A DNA stretch of 64,000 nt from Pholis gunnellus (taxonomy: Eukaryota; Chordata; Actinopteri; Perciformes; Pholidae), in the NCBI GenBank assembly GCA_910591455.2, contig OU342806.1:20108209-20172208 (forward strand), given 5' to 3'. The stretch's first letter is position 1; each line of letters starts with the position of its first letter. A program made the translations under genes and the position numbers. The notes below the pieces were generated by a model. It saw only the letters and a program-made list of their open reading frames with translations. It had not been told where the DNA came from and searched no databases. Shown piece by piece: positions 25,375 through 38,978 of this stretch.

Positions 25375-26474
25375 CCTCCGGATCTGTTTTTTCTCCTCGC
25401 CGCCTCGTGTAACCAGAGTCCTTAGCTTTCATACGGAGCCCGCAGGATAGTTTGCACCCCGGAGTCCCGCAGAAAGTTCTACGAACATTCACGGGGCCCG
25501 ACGGCTGAGTTTGACAGACGTATAAGACGATGCAGATGCTCGATGAAAATGTACACACGATTCATAAACGGGAGGAAACCCCAAAGCCAAAGTCGATCGT
25601 AATACAGCACTCTGCGGCAAGCTTTTTAAACGTCTCCCTGTTTCCAGGTCATAAACAAAATAGATAAATATACAACTTATTTCCATCCTCTCAGATGCAA
25701 CCCCCACCTCCCCAACAGGCTACAACAATACAAAGGCAACATGAGAGTGACGTGAGAGCCAACTGTTGCTTCTTGTGTGTTTATTTTGAAATGAATATGA
25801 GCCAATGACGGCTCTTAATAACAATGAATACTATGCTTCTTTGACACACTGACATGCTGTTGGTGTCTTTAAATAGTTTTATGTTCTTTGTGCCAGAACC
25901 AGAACCAAATCTGAACCAGTGTTTTTAAAACGTTTCCTTCATTTTGTAAAATAGTTTTGGTACTGATATCAAACCAAGTTCTTTTCCCTCCAAGTTCCTT
26001 ACTTTGAAGGGTATGTGCATGTTTTTAAACAGAATATTTCTTCAGTTTTCAAAATAATTCAAACGTCTTCCTTCTATCAGTGTTACATGCTGTATTAACC
26101 CTGAACCCAATAGGAACTCAGCCTAAATACACAGTGTTAATTAAAGATTCAGAAATAGAGAATATTGATCAAAAACAACGGTAAATAAAGCACACCGACT
26201 GATTCTATGACAGATTTTGGTATTTGAGTTACAGTATAACAGTAAACAGCAATATTCAGTAAATAAAGACGGATGCTGCCTGTAATTTTGCAATATTTTC
26301 CTCAAAATGATTGCTTTGTTTGTTAACATGCTACACTGATTTAACAGCATAGCATTTATGTGACTCATTCCAGTTGTCTTGGTTTAAAAATGGAAAACAA
26401 AGGCCGTAGTCTATTTCCCAGTGCAGCTTCTTGTGTTGTGCTGCTGTTTAGGGCTGTGTTAGACAGGTTCGGTT

Positions 26475-26476
<2 letters not shown>

Positions 26477-26540
<64 letters not shown>
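26477..26540. repeat. (AC)32 microsatellite
   Basis: A 64-nt tract, 286 bases before the assembly gap. Confidence 0.97.
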
Positions 26541-26543
<3 letters not shown>

Positions 26544-26826
26544 GAGAACAGCAGAGAGTCATACCTCCCACCTGGACAGAGGGAGTGGAGCAGGGGAAAT
26601 GGATGGCCTGATGGCTCCAGAGGGGGTGGGTGGTGGGGGGGCTCAGTACCCTGCTGGGGGTTTAACAGGTCGGGGCAGGAGGGAGGGTGTCAGCTGGAGG
26701 CGGTGAGTGCGGGTGTTAGGGAGGAGACTTTGAGCCATGGACTTTCTAATAACTTGATAATTTCTCCATGCATGTTGTGTCACAAGCCCCTACTTAACAA
26801 GATATTTATGAAAAACTGAAATTTTT

Positions 26827-27326
26827 NNNNNNNNNNNNNNNNNNNNNNNNNNNNNNNNNNNNNNNNNNNNNNNNNNNNNNNNNNNNNNNNNNNNNNNNNN
26901 NNNNNNNNNNNNNNNNNNNNNNNNNNNNNNNNNNNNNNNNNNNNNNNNNNNNNNNNNNNNNNNNNNNNNNNNNNNNNNNNNNNNNNNNNNNNNNNNNNNN
27001 NNNNNNNNNNNNNNNNNNNNNNNNNNNNNNNNNNNNNNNNNNNNNNNNNNNNNNNNNNNNNNNNNNNNNNNNNNNNNNNNNNNNNNNNNNNNNNNNNNNN
27101 NNNNNNNNNNNNNNNNNNNNNNNNNNNNNNNNNNNNNNNNNNNNNNNNNNNNNNNNNNNNNNNNNNNNNNNNNNNNNNNNNNNNNNNNNNNNNNNNNNNN
27201 NNNNNNNNNNNNNNNNNNNNNNNNNNNNNNNNNNNNNNNNNNNNNNNNNNNNNNNNNNNNNNNNNNNNNNNNNNNNNNNNNNNNNNNNNNNNNNNNNNNN
27301 NNNNNNNNNNNNNNNNNNNNNNNNNN
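26827..27326. other. Assembly gap of exactly 500 N
   Basis: All bases from 26827 to 27326 are N. The round length suggests a placeholder rather than a measured gap. Its true content and size are unknown, and it could in principle hold a gmds exon or unassembled repeat. Confidence 0.99.
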
Positions 27327-28260
27327 TTCCTTCATCGCACAACGCCAAATGGCTTCCTTATGTTGTCTGTTTTTTATTAGACTTATAGTGGATCCACGTT
27401 CGCGCCGGCTTATCGGTTTAAACCAGGCGTACGACTCCGTGTGGCGCACAAACACACACAGTTTTGCAATAAGCTTTGTGGCTAATTTGTGATAAAAGGT
27501 CACTGCAACAAATGGTGTGCTACTTGTACACATTTATTTAGACACGCATGCATGCTGCATGTATAATACTTGAATACAAAACAACAGGCCTGTGTGCAGC
27601 AGTGCACATGCACAAGCGAGGTTGGAGTTCTGTTTGGTAATTGGTGAGGAAACGCCGCGCCGAGGTGTTGGTCTGACGGATGAGGAGAGAAGTGACACGG
27701 CGCTCGGAGCCCCTCTCTGCACCACAATGAGGCTTTCACTGCACGCTGCTCGTATTGAACTCTATCCTTGTTAAAACAGCCTGGTTGGAGAGCCGTGTGT
27801 TTGCTTTCAGAAGGTGGGACTTTCTAAGGGAGTGCCAGGGATCCCATTTTTAATTAAGTGGCCCCGGCAATATGTGTGTGTGTGTGTGTGTAACCTGAGA
27901 GGAGGCCCCGTCTGTGACCTGCAGTGATAGAGGCCGTTTGTTTTCATTCTAAACTTGCACCAGAGTTACTGGTTTTGCACCTTATTTGACCTTTCCGTCA
28001 CCTCTCGCTGACCTGCTGCTCTCTCTCTCTTTTTTTCCTCAGTGACACCACTCTCTTTGCCTTTTCCCTTTTTTAATCCCACCCCTCCCTCCCTCCCCAG
28101 TCACGTCCTTTCCTATCATTTTCTCTTCCCTCTCTCTGGACTTTCCCCCCTCACTCTCCTTTGCCCACCTCGCAATGCCCGAGTCAGCTTTCCCGCCGAG
28201 CCGTCACGCGCACGCTCACCCGATCAAAGTGAACGGTTGCACATTTGTCTTGACATTTGC

Positions 28261-28293
28261 TATAAAAGGAGCAGCCCGCTAAACACTGCAGTC
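28261..28293 (+). promoter_or_regulatory. Orphan TATA box plus initiator-like match
   Basis: TATAAAAG at 28261-28268 is followed 29 bases after its first T by the A of TGCAGT, which fits the vertebrate initiator consensus BBCABW. Spacing is ideal for a pol II core promoter, but no downstream coding exon or transcript feature was recognised, so chance is a serious alternative. Confidence 0.2.
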
Positions 28294-28433
28294 CTCTCAT
28301 TATATCATTACCGCCCCACAGCAGGCAGGCGGCCCTCTGACTGCTGTCTCCTTCTTCTCTCTCGCTGTTTTCATTTATCCGTCTGTTTTAGGGAACAGGA
28401 AAGAGCAGAAGAAAAAGATGTGGGTGGCGCTGT

Positions 28434-28464
<31 letters not shown>

Positions 28465-29119
28465 AGTGCGGACATGCGCCATAGTGAAGGGGAATCCCTA
28501 GCTCTCCGTTGTGGAGAGGGAGGGGGGTGGGCAGGCCAGGCCAGCTGAAGCGTTTGTTTATGTCTGTGGGCCAGAGGGGAGATACGGTGGCCATGTTCAG
28601 CAGCTACATGAAAGGCCCCGAGCGCTCTAATGAGACGTAATTACCGTGCGCGTGTGTTTACGAGATTGCGAGGGAGCGAGGAGGAGAGAGAGAGAGAGAG
28701 AGAGAGGGAATGAATAAGCACGGTTCACCCCGCATGTGTTTACTCCTCCCGTCTTCACAAATCGTACGCTTTCTTTTTTTTCTTTCTTTCTCGCGACGCA
28801 ATAGCTTGCCTCGTTGCCCTTCCGAAGCCAGCGCGACCTCAAAAGTATAGAGCTCGCAGATTGCCGACTGTCACTGCCCGTCACGCTTGTTTTGCTCCTC
28901 GAGACATCGAGCTGCAGACCGGTGCGACATGCCGGGAAGTCATGTGCTGGCCACGTGGGACGATTTCAAAAATACACCAGATGCAAATTTAGAAATCCAG
29001 AAGAGAATAGATGCTCTGCTGTACGAGAGGTGTGTGATTATCTGCTGGAAAAAAGGCTGACAAAGATCAGCTTCTCCCAGCATCTGACGTGACTTCACGT
29101 TTTTTTTACAGTCGGAATA

Positions 29120-29159
29120 ATTATATCAAAAAGCAGGTGTTTTATATTTTTGATATAAT
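29120..29159. repeat. Perfect inverted repeat, 13-bp arms
   Basis: ATTATATCAAAAA at 29120-29132 pairs with its exact reverse complement at 29147-29159 across a 14-nt spacer. No transposon or RNA gene was recognised around it. Confidence 0.85.
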
Positions 29160-30127
29160 CAATAAATCCCATTTAAAAGAGCGAAATCACAGCCTGATAA
29201 AGCGTATGGACTCATCTGCGTGACGTCGATTGTTCTCCAGAGATCAAAATAGATACATTGGACAACAACATCCATACAAGTCACCCAATACAAACACATG
29301 GATCTTCTATGTGTACTTAAAGCTGTGTCACTATAGTTTATACATCCAGAAGACATGGGCATGATGACATGATTTATCCTTTACATGTCATTATTTAAGT
29401 CGCTGTTACTATACAAATATGAATTAATGGCTCTTTTAAGTGTCTTAGCACTATGGTAGAGTTATATTGCACGGACGTATAAGCTACAATACCTTTTCGC
29501 AGGATAAATGTATCAATGGTTTATGTCTCCTTCAGGTATTTTTGGATAACAAGGAAAAGGTGAAATAACGTGAGACGGGTGTATCACATGATTTAGCATC
29601 TTTTCTGAGCTAATGCTCCATGTTTGCTGTCCGTCACGTCATGAAGGCCCGCGTGGGCAAACCGCGATGAGCTCTTAAATGGCCTGGAGCTGGAAATATG
29701 ACTGTTTGTATTTACAGGCCATTTAGAGCTTTCCACTGGCATTCACACTCTCCGACCGCTGCAGCGAACACCAGCCTATACGTGCACGCCACGCTCCAGT
29801 CACTGAGAGCTCTCTCTGTGTGCTGCAAAGTGTGTATGTGTGTGTGTGTGAGAGCGCACGGACGCTCGCCGCCCCCCAAAATAGCATGCGCCCTTAATTA
29901 CTGCTGCAAACACAGGTGTGGAAAGCCAGTTCTCCCTCCACCCAAAATCCCAGACCCACCGTCCGGCACACAGCACTCTGTGTGTTTCTGTTTGGGAGCA
30001 CAGGAAGTCCAGCATGTCCGTGTGTGTGTGTAAGTGTGTACACACACGAGAGTGTGCAGATGTGTGTCTTCATCAATGTGAGTGGTTGAAATTGTGTGGC
30101 TGAATGAGTGAGTGAGTTTGTGTAACT

Positions 30128-30162
<35 letters not shown>

Positions 30163-32072
30163 TTTGTGTTTGTATATGAGTGAGTCCAGACCACACCCTT
30201 TGAAGTCAGCAGTGCTATGTGTTGGGGTTTTGGGCACGGACACACAGCCCCTCCGCTGGCGGCCTAGAAACCCTATACCCCACATCAATCAGACCTGCCA
30301 CTCATACATTATTCATATCCCAGACACACACATTCAAACACACACTTTCTCATCCTTTGACTGCATTTTTGCTCCTTACAGTATATGTCCAGTTGGCAAC
30401 AGAAGTGAAACGGGGTGGGTGCTGCCACTGATGGGGGGCGGGGGGGGGGGGGGGTCTGCCTCCGCCTCCATTCAGCATCAGTCTGTTAGAAACAAACGTG
30501 TGGTTGTGGAGTTGCGGCGGGTTTTCTGTTGATACATTGCAGGCCCAGATGTTTAGCCTGGGAGGCAAAAAAGATTCAGCATTGTTCAAATGAGCCAAAT
30601 TATCCTACTAGCGTTTTTCACGATGTTTCTGTCCTCAGACAGACTTCCTCCGATATACATCTATAGATTTCAGCTTATTTCACAGTCGGAGGTAATGATC
30701 GCACCTGTGTAAAAGACGTTCAAAGGGGCAACAGATTGGTAGTAAGAGTTGTTCATAGTTTAACCTTTAAAAGCACTTTTTCTGACAATATCAGCAGCAT
30801 CACGCAGCCTTCGTGAGTAGATGGAATATGCTGAACTATAACATACGATAACAGGTAGTTGTATGTGAAGGTACTTAATACACACATACATGTTAACGGA
30901 GAAAACTCTCGCTTCTGATGAAGGCCGTGATATGAAGTCGAAAGCTCCAGAAAACACTATAAAGTTGAGATTCTTTATTGTCAAACAGCAGTTTCCCAAA
31001 TTAACTTTGTCCCACTGTACTTCCAGTAGTTTTGCATGCTGTGCACAGACTCTTGTACAATGAGGGATCCTAATCTTATTTTGGGTGCGGTCACTTTCAT
31101 TTTTTACGAAAAGGTTTTTTGATAATCTGGCCAAACTATTGTCTTGTTAACAACCTGTCTGGCCACTCGTGGTTTTTTGTTTGCCTCATTGGACTTAAGG
31201 AGTGTCCAAATCTCAGCAATTACTTTGGTGAGTCTATTGTTACAAAAAATGCCCAAAACCATGAAAATACGATCTAACATGTAATAAACCAGAATGATCC
31301 TTTAATGCTGTGTTGAGTTTTAGAGCTTAAATAAAGCACATTTCATATACAAATAGTCGAAAACAATTTGCTTCGGTTGCCATGTCTGTTTTTAGCCTCT
31401 GGAAACTGGATGGGCCCTATATGGAAAGCTATCTATCATCATCCACCTCAGTCAGATACTCTCCCTCTCTCCCCGCCTGTGTGAATGTCTCTCGCTCAGC
31501 CTCGGCAGGTATTGTCCCACTCGCCTCTGGGCCCAAAATGAGCAGTTTCCAGTCCTCCGTTTTCTTCGTCGTGTGTCCTGAAATTCCCAAACCACAGACC
31601 AGAATCTCCTCCTCCTCCTCTGTTGTTCTCAGACGTCAGTCTGATGCTCAGGCAGATTGAAATCAGACCTCAGTGGACGAGTTCTTATTGGCCTCCTGCT
31701 GTGCTCCAAACAACCGTCTCTCCCAGCAGAAGACAGACGTAGACGCAAAGCGACAGAGGGAGCATGAGCTCGTCCAGAGAAGCAGACAGGAGCTGTGAGA
31801 AAGCGCTCAGTTTGACATGAGAACGAGCTCTTGTAAACGCATAGAGCCGTCAGTGTCGGGCTACTGACACCCCGGGGTGTCACATTCCCACATCCTCAGA
31901 GACACAAAGTTTGAATTCACCGCGCAAAGTTTACAATATGGATTTGAATATTTTGAGTGCGAGCTGTTAGACCCACGACATCTGTTTGGCGGCGCTGGAC
32001 AAAGCTGCGCTTATTAAATTCTCAAAGCTTGTTTGTATTCGTATGAGGTCACTGTTATGAATTATTGATTGT

Positions 32073-32097
32073 GGGGGGGGGGGGGGGGGGGGGGGGG
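32073..32097. repeat. G25 homopolymer
   Basis: A run of 25 G on the + strand. A shorter G run lies at about 32459-32473. Confidence 0.92.
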
Positions 32098-32186
32098 TAG
32101 TGTGATGTGGGTCTGGGCATCTATTTGTTACCGAGGAAGGGTGTTTCCCGCCTTAAACTGCAGCAGATGCCCGGTCGGCTGCTCCG

Positions 32187-32235
32187 TCTCTCCTCTCTCC
32201 TCTCTCCTCTCTCCTCTCTCCTCTCTCCTCTCTCC
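32187..32235. repeat. (CTCTCCT)n pyrimidine minisatellite
   Basis: About seven copies of a 7-bp all-pyrimidine unit, with polypurine/polypyrimidine strand asymmetry. Confidence 0.92.
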
Positions 32236-32682
32236 CCGCCGTCGTCGGTTTGAGCGTCAGCGCCCCAGAGCCAAATGGAAAGTGACCCTTGGCAGGCAGC
32301 GCCGTGTTAAACACAGTGGGTCACTGTCGGAGGAACACGCTGGCAGCTTTCGCCGAAAAAAAACACACTGGCGAGTTGTTCGGACCACATTTTCGCCGAG
32401 CAATTGTACAAGCTTTGGCAAAGCCACTCTGAGAGTACGCCCAGAGTCTCCGAGAGCGGGGGGGGGGGGGGGGCTGGGGGGGGTTTTAGAGCGACAACAA
32501 TATCGGTTCTGACAAACGAGCCCAGGCGCCATGTTTTTTTAAAAATACCTCCTGGACACAGAAACAAAGGGCATTGTTGATGGAGGGATTTCACTGGCTC
32601 TCACGACGGCTACAGGAATGGTTTAGCACTGTTACAGTAGCCACGGGGGCCCTTTATGGGGGTGGAGAATACCGTGTATGCT

Positions 32683-32714
<32 letters not shown>

Positions 32715-34736
32715 CCTCCACTGTGTGTGTGTCTGTCTGTGTGTGTGTGTGTGTGTGTGGGCTAGTGCAGGATATGAGGAAACCTCCGAGCAGCTCACTG
32801 GATATTTATTCACATTATCTCGGATCGCTTAGTTTAAACACACGCTGAACTGGTCCAGTTTGTGCAGTGTGCGTTTCTGCACCTTGTTTACTGACTTTTC
32901 TTTATCTCGCACCTCACCGAAATTGATGAAAGGAAACTGATTAATAAGCAGCAAGTGTACGTAGTCTCACATAATGAGCTTGCTGTGGAGACCACCGGTG
33001 GTTTCAGGCAGAACCATATCCTCTTGAATCCCCAACCCGCCCACTCCCCTGCTTCCTCTGGGCGGGGTATGACCGAGGCTTACTCACTCACGAGAAGCCA
33101 ATAAGGCATCGATGTCCTCCCAGAGATCCACAGATGGTCCTGTGTTTGACTGTTAGTGTGTTCAGTCGGGTCAGATATGAGAACCGCGGGCTCCCAGGTT
33201 GTTGTATATTTACTCACGGAGGAGACTCGTCCCTTGTTCACATTACCGGGCATTACTCCCGAGTTATGAAGAGATTATGGCCGGGTTGAGCGAAGATTTA
33301 GGGCAAAATCCTGACCTATTGTGTTTCATACAGCTCGCTGTGAACGGACTAGAGCTTATTAACATGTTATCCGTGTCTCGTTCTTGTCTATTTTCACTAC
33401 CGCTGCTCACGAGATCCTTTTTCCGAGCATGAGGGGGATTTTTGGGGGGCTGTTTTCGTAGCGTTGGCTTTAGTTAGTAGACAAAAGCGTTGGTGGCGCT
33501 TTTTTTTTCAGGGAGCACGATGCCCTCATGACCACTGAGTAGCTAAACAAACCCACTATGGGCTGTTTTTGGTTGAAGATATGGACAGTCGGTCGTCTGT
33601 AGATGGCCAGAAATTGAGTTTCCTGATTTAAACAGACTAATCCAGATTCTAGATGAAAGTACACACTTTAACTAATAACTACCATTTCTGTAAACCTGCA
33701 CAATAATGCTTTATTGTATGGAAAAGATTTATGGCTTACCTGCTACTGTACATGTTGATTATAGTCGCTGAAATTAGTGCTGTTTAATTTTTTATTTGAT
33801 TTTCATGCTGTGTACTTGTATTGCGCTATAAAAAAACAAACACTGAAATGATATTAAAATAACAGGTTTATGTCATCTAGATGTCTTGAACGGAATATTT
33901 CCATCAGAATTGGCCCTGTTTTGATAGACGCATGAACATGTTTAAACTTGTAAGTAACCAAAATCGGTTTGCTCAGCTGTGTAGTTAACAGCTGCTCCAA
34001 AAGTTCAGCTTTGGAAGAAGAAAAAAAAAGTCAAGATCCTGTAGCCTTTTAAATAAACAAGAATAAAAATCCACATTGACACAGGCCGCCCTAATCCGCA
34101 GAATTTGGCATCCAACTCTGCCGCCACATTAATCAGCAGGCAGTTAATGTAGTCAATCGGTGCACTCCGTTTTTCATGTTTTTCCCTTATTGCATGCACT
34201 GATGGCAGCTGCAGATGGTTTGCATGTTTACCGCTCTCTGTGCTGTGATGGCCGTCCTCTTTTCGGCCCACTTCACCTGTTGCGTCCCAGCAATTAGCTC
34301 GCTACGCTCTGAAATAAATGTAGTGCATTAGTCCACGGTGCGACCTCGCCGCTGACTCCATCCGTCTTCATTATGCTTCAATTACTGGCTAACGTTGTAA
34401 TTGCCGTGCCTCTCGGTCTGCGTGAGAAACCCTGGCATGTTCGACCACGTCGTGGCGCGGGCCATAAATCCACCGGGCCGCCGCCGGTCCACCCTGAACC
34501 CGCCGAGGGCAGAGTGGAAAGGTTAAAGGAGGCGGGGGCTGGGGAGGGGAGGGGAGGGGAGGGAGAGAGGTCATGGCTCCGGTGAGAAGCGCTGCCAGAG
34601 TCCACTCCCAGAATGCCGAGCTGGAGTCCATCTCTGCCGGCACACGCTGAGGATCATGGGAAAACATGATAGACAATTAATCACGGCCAATGAGGTGGAA
34701 CCGGCCTGCTTGAGACCGAACTGACGGCGATTATTG

Positions 34737-34737
<1 letters not shown>

Positions 34738-34827
<90 letters not shown>
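34738..34827. repeat. (TG)45 microsatellite
   Basis: An uninterrupted 90-nt tract ending GTGCAG. It lies about 300 bases after the motif-rich block at 34040-34420. Confidence 0.98.
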
Positions 34828-34830
<3 letters not shown>

Positions 34831-35209
34831 GAGAGCGGGCGCTTTACGGTGATCCTCTCTGCGTGCAAGCCGTTTGACCGCTGACGTCATGTTGACTCTA
34901 CACTCCGCTCCTTAGTTACGACGCACGGAAATACAAAAACAAAATATCCAATAGCGTTAGAGCTGATTATTTTTGTCTGACAGTGAACGTCTCATCTTAC
35001 CATGTGACCTGCGGTTACATCATCCTGATCCCGCTGTCTGTTATCATTCCTCTGCTCAGCTCCTTTTACAGTAGAGAGAGTGGGAGCAAGGCAAACAGTG
35101 TTGTATCGTTCAAGGGTCATGTGAGGCTTTTAAATAATGTATTAATAATGCATTAGAAGGCTCATATTTAGTGTAAACTGTTGTAGGGCGGTCTTGATTC
35201 AACGTAATG

Positions 35210-35490
35210 GAGTTGTAGTTTGTGATGCTGTTGAATTGCGTGACACTGAGAGGTGTTTTTAATTAATGTTCCATCGCATATTATACATCGCTGGGTATAC
35301 TAAATGCAGGGCTGTTGCATTAGACTGCATTTTTTCCCAAGGGGTTCTACAGCGACTTAAGTTGTGCACTTCAGTAAAGTTGGAGAACTCACCAGCAGCG
35401 GAGATATCCTGACTTTTAGTTCCTAGTATGAGTCGAGCTCCAAAATCACTGGATCCTACAACTCCCATAATGCAACTGAATATCATCGCT
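35210..35490. mobile_element. Possible interspersed repeat flanked by ACAACTCC-like ends
   Basis: GGAGTTGTAGTTTGTGATGC at the left and CTACAACTCCCATAATGCAA at the right form an imperfect inverted pair. Internal text such as AAGTTGGAGAACTCACCAGC also resembles fish repeats I have seen. The class is unknown and the call is tentative. Confidence 0.35.
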
Positions 35491-36152
35491 CAATAGATCC
35501 TCCCTGCCTCCTTAATGCCCTGATTCTTTAAAATGTGCACGTCTGTTATAAACTCAGGTTGGACTATTTTTTTATTTTTATTTGGAAATCTCCATAATGA
35601 GCCACGGGACACAATATGCAACATGATTTACTGCTGAGTGGTACTCTTTGTGACAAATGAACTGAACGTCATGTACATACATATACACAATACATGTGTG
35701 TATTGTTGATGACAGGAGATGCTACTTTAAAATTTGATAGTGAAATTCTATTCATTGCCATTATGTTGGGTTTGTGTTTCTCACAGAGGTTCTCAGTGAA
35801 GTTCTTAAAATGTTGGCAAAGTTAAATAGAAATGATCGACACCACCGGTGGGAAAATATGAATTTCTAGCAATTGCATGAGCTGACCCTCTTTAACCCCA
35901 CCAGCATTTCTGCTTTAAAACATCAGCAAATGAAGGAAAAGTCTCGCAGAAGAGAGATTTTAAGGTGCATCTCTGATTTCAAATACTCTCTGGCTTCCTT
36001 GAACAAACCTCTGTGTGCTGTCACTCCCGATACAATAGTCGTTTTATGGAGGTACATGCTGCCTAAGTGAAGACAGGTGTACATATGTGTGAAGAGAGAG
36101 ACAGAGAGAACCACTGTTTCTGAGCTTGTGCACAATAGAAATACTCATTTCT

Positions 36153-36194
<42 letters not shown>

Positions 36195-36551
36195 TGCGTT
36201 GCAGTGCGGTGTTGAGTGGCGTGTAGAAGCCTCCAGCAGAATCCAGAGTGCTGAAAGGAGACCAGTGACGTGTGACGGGTTTGCAGCGCATCTCTAACTG
36301 AGAGTCTCGTGTCTTTCCGTCTGAGTATTAGCACATCTCCGTCTACTCTGCTGCTCTCCACTTTGCCACAGACTTCGCCTGCAGCAAAGCATGTCAACAC
36401 ACACACACACACACTCAACGATCACCTGAGAGCAGACGAACATCTCTGGCTGTCTTTGTGTCGTAGCTCACCGGCGGTGCACACTGGACACGGTTCAGTC
36501 TCTATTGTTTGTTGTCCGTGACATGAACTTTGTTTTGCAGTTGTGTCGTGA

Positions 36552-36583
36552 CCCCCCCCCCCCCCCAAAAAAAAAAAAAAAAA
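36552..36583. repeat. C15 directly followed by A17
   Basis: Two adjacent homopolymers (C at 36552-36566, A at 36567-36583). A likely site of assembly length error. Confidence 0.9.
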
Positions 36584-38891
36584 CAGATATGATCTGCGAT
36601 AGTGAGTATTGCACCAGCAATCTGTTCACGCATTACACATTGCATCACCATGGCGAGAAGTGAACGGCACGTCTGCTCCCATAAGTCGCGTCTGTCAAAT
36701 GCTTGACGCTGATGTTTGCATGCCAGGTGTTGATGTATTTTCCAACCTAATACCTCTGAAGGTGAGAAAAGGGTTCATGAACATATGAAGTGTTATCAGT
36801 TAGCAAAACATGTCACCTGTACCTCTATTCCAGTCGTGTTTTATTGAAGGAACTTGCTTTGGTTGATGCATCTGAGCGATTCATTGTGTTGTTCTTTGCT
36901 TTTTCAGCTTTCTTAAATGCATTTGCAAGTACTGCGCTGTCCATCATACACACCTTCGCCTCTCACATTTTTTTCATTCCAAAAACTCAAATTTTCAAAT
37001 TTTTTCACAACCAACAATGCGACTGTCGACTGCTTTAATGTTCTACCTCGACAAACGGATCATATCTGACTGTTTTGAGTAGCTGGACGCTGTATATTAT
37101 GTCATCATGCCATCCGTTTATCACTCAATATCTATTTCCTGTCTACGAGGGTGACACATTTAGTTTCGTGCACATCTTAGAAAGCAGTGGCGACAATAAA
37201 CACCTCTGAGGAGATAGATACACTGTAGTAAAAAAGCCCGTACTTTAAGCACAGTGGCTTTCTTTATGTATCCCCTCTGAAGGACTATAAGGTAGTGACA
37301 GTATGGACAGTGAGCTTTACAGTGAAGATAACATGCTTAACGGGATCTTTGCGGTCAGCAGCCTCACGCATCACACACACACGTAACAAGTGTGTCCGGT
37401 GCGTTTGTTGCTCCCCTGTGGCTCCAGGGACCATGAATCATCCCTGTTTGATGGATCTTTAGAGTGCGAGTGTCTGAGAATGTGTGTTAGCATCATGTGT
37501 GTGTAACATAAACCACCATCTGTTGTCTCTTTGCGCGCCCCCCCCCCCCCACCCCGGAGTCTTCTGTCTGTCCTCCAGTCTGAGGTGAAGACATGCACGT
37601 TAGTGTCGGAGACCGACATGGCCGACGTCTGCCAGTTGTTGTCGCATGTGCTGGCTTTATCCAGAAGCGTCAAGGGTTATTGTGACACGGCGCCCCGATC
37701 CGACTCCAGGGTCGGAGGTCACACTCACGTTTCTGAAGGGACAGTGGTGCGACTCTCTCCTCACATGTCAGAGCGAAGTCAACCTCCTGAATAGGTGTTT
37801 CACTGGTAGATGGTTCCACTTTTAGTAAAAAAAGCCTATTATTATTTCTGGTCTATGCAGGAACAGGTTCAACATTACAGGAGGATTTATATATTCAGAA
37901 CACTAAACCGAGGAATAGAAATGACGAGATAAGAACGTTTTCTTGAAGATGATAAGCAAATGAAACACCTGGTTGGACCGAGACGTCTTTCATAAGGTGA
38001 CCCTGACCATAGACCGCTTACACTGTTAATGGTATTTCATTTTCCCCTGTAGCATTTAAAGTGTGCAGAAAGAAAACGTGTGCCTTTTGGGAGCTATAAT
38101 CAAGATTCAGTTGCTATTGCAGTCCATTTTTGTATCATTGTATATTGTTCCACGGTGACACGTTACACCCATATCTTAAAACAGTTCAGATTTGTCATCC
38201 CATACTCTCTTGGACCAACCATGCAAAGAGAATCCATCATGTTCTTTATCTCGTCGCTTTATACGTTTGGCTTCTTCCTTGAAATCAACTTTTTTCAATT
38301 TGCAATGACAGATATTTGAGACACACGAGGAGACTATAAGAGCAGCTCATTTCCAATAAAATAAAGTCTGAAACATGTTATATTTTATCTCTAATTTCTG
38401 GCATTCACAGTGACTGCATGAGATGCGATTTACCCAGAAAGACTACACAGGAGTCGTTCATCTTCCAGCTTTCAAACCTTATCCTCCCACTAACTGGAAA
38501 TCCACTGCCAGCATAAATTCCCATGGTCGGTCTCCCGTATCAAATGGTTTGGCCCGTTGCGTCAACTTCGCAGAAGTAACACTGCTTGGCAACTCCTTGT
38601 GAAAGGGCCAAGACGAAGGAGGAGTTTGGCAAAGCACATCCAGGCGGGGGCCAGAGAGCGAATGGGCACCGTTTTGTAAAGTGATTTTCTTCACAGCTGG
38701 TCAGGGGACAGGTGTGTGTGTCAGTGTGCGTGAGTGATGTTACCAGCAGGATCACTGGCCGGGGGTCGGGGTCGTAAATCCAGAGTAAGTAATCTCCAGA
38801 GCGGTGAAGTTGGCTCCAGGGTCGTGAGGCGGGTATCAACCTCAAAGAGTAATGTTTCTCTACACCGGCCACTGACTAACCTGCCCACATT

Positions 38892-38893
<2 letters not shown>

Positions 38894-38970
<77 letters not shown>

Positions 38971-38978
38971 ACACACAG
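38894..38978. repeat. (CA)n microsatellite, one interruption
   Basis: About 42 units with a single G substitution at 38966. Confidence 0.96.

Noticed and set aside
26790..27533. 247-codon open frame on the minus strand
   Set aside because: It is almost entirely the N gap, so it has no sequence content.
31382..31660. 92-codon Ser-rich open frame
   Set aside because: Ser-rich reading of CT-rich DNA with no recognised domain and no transcript evidence visible.
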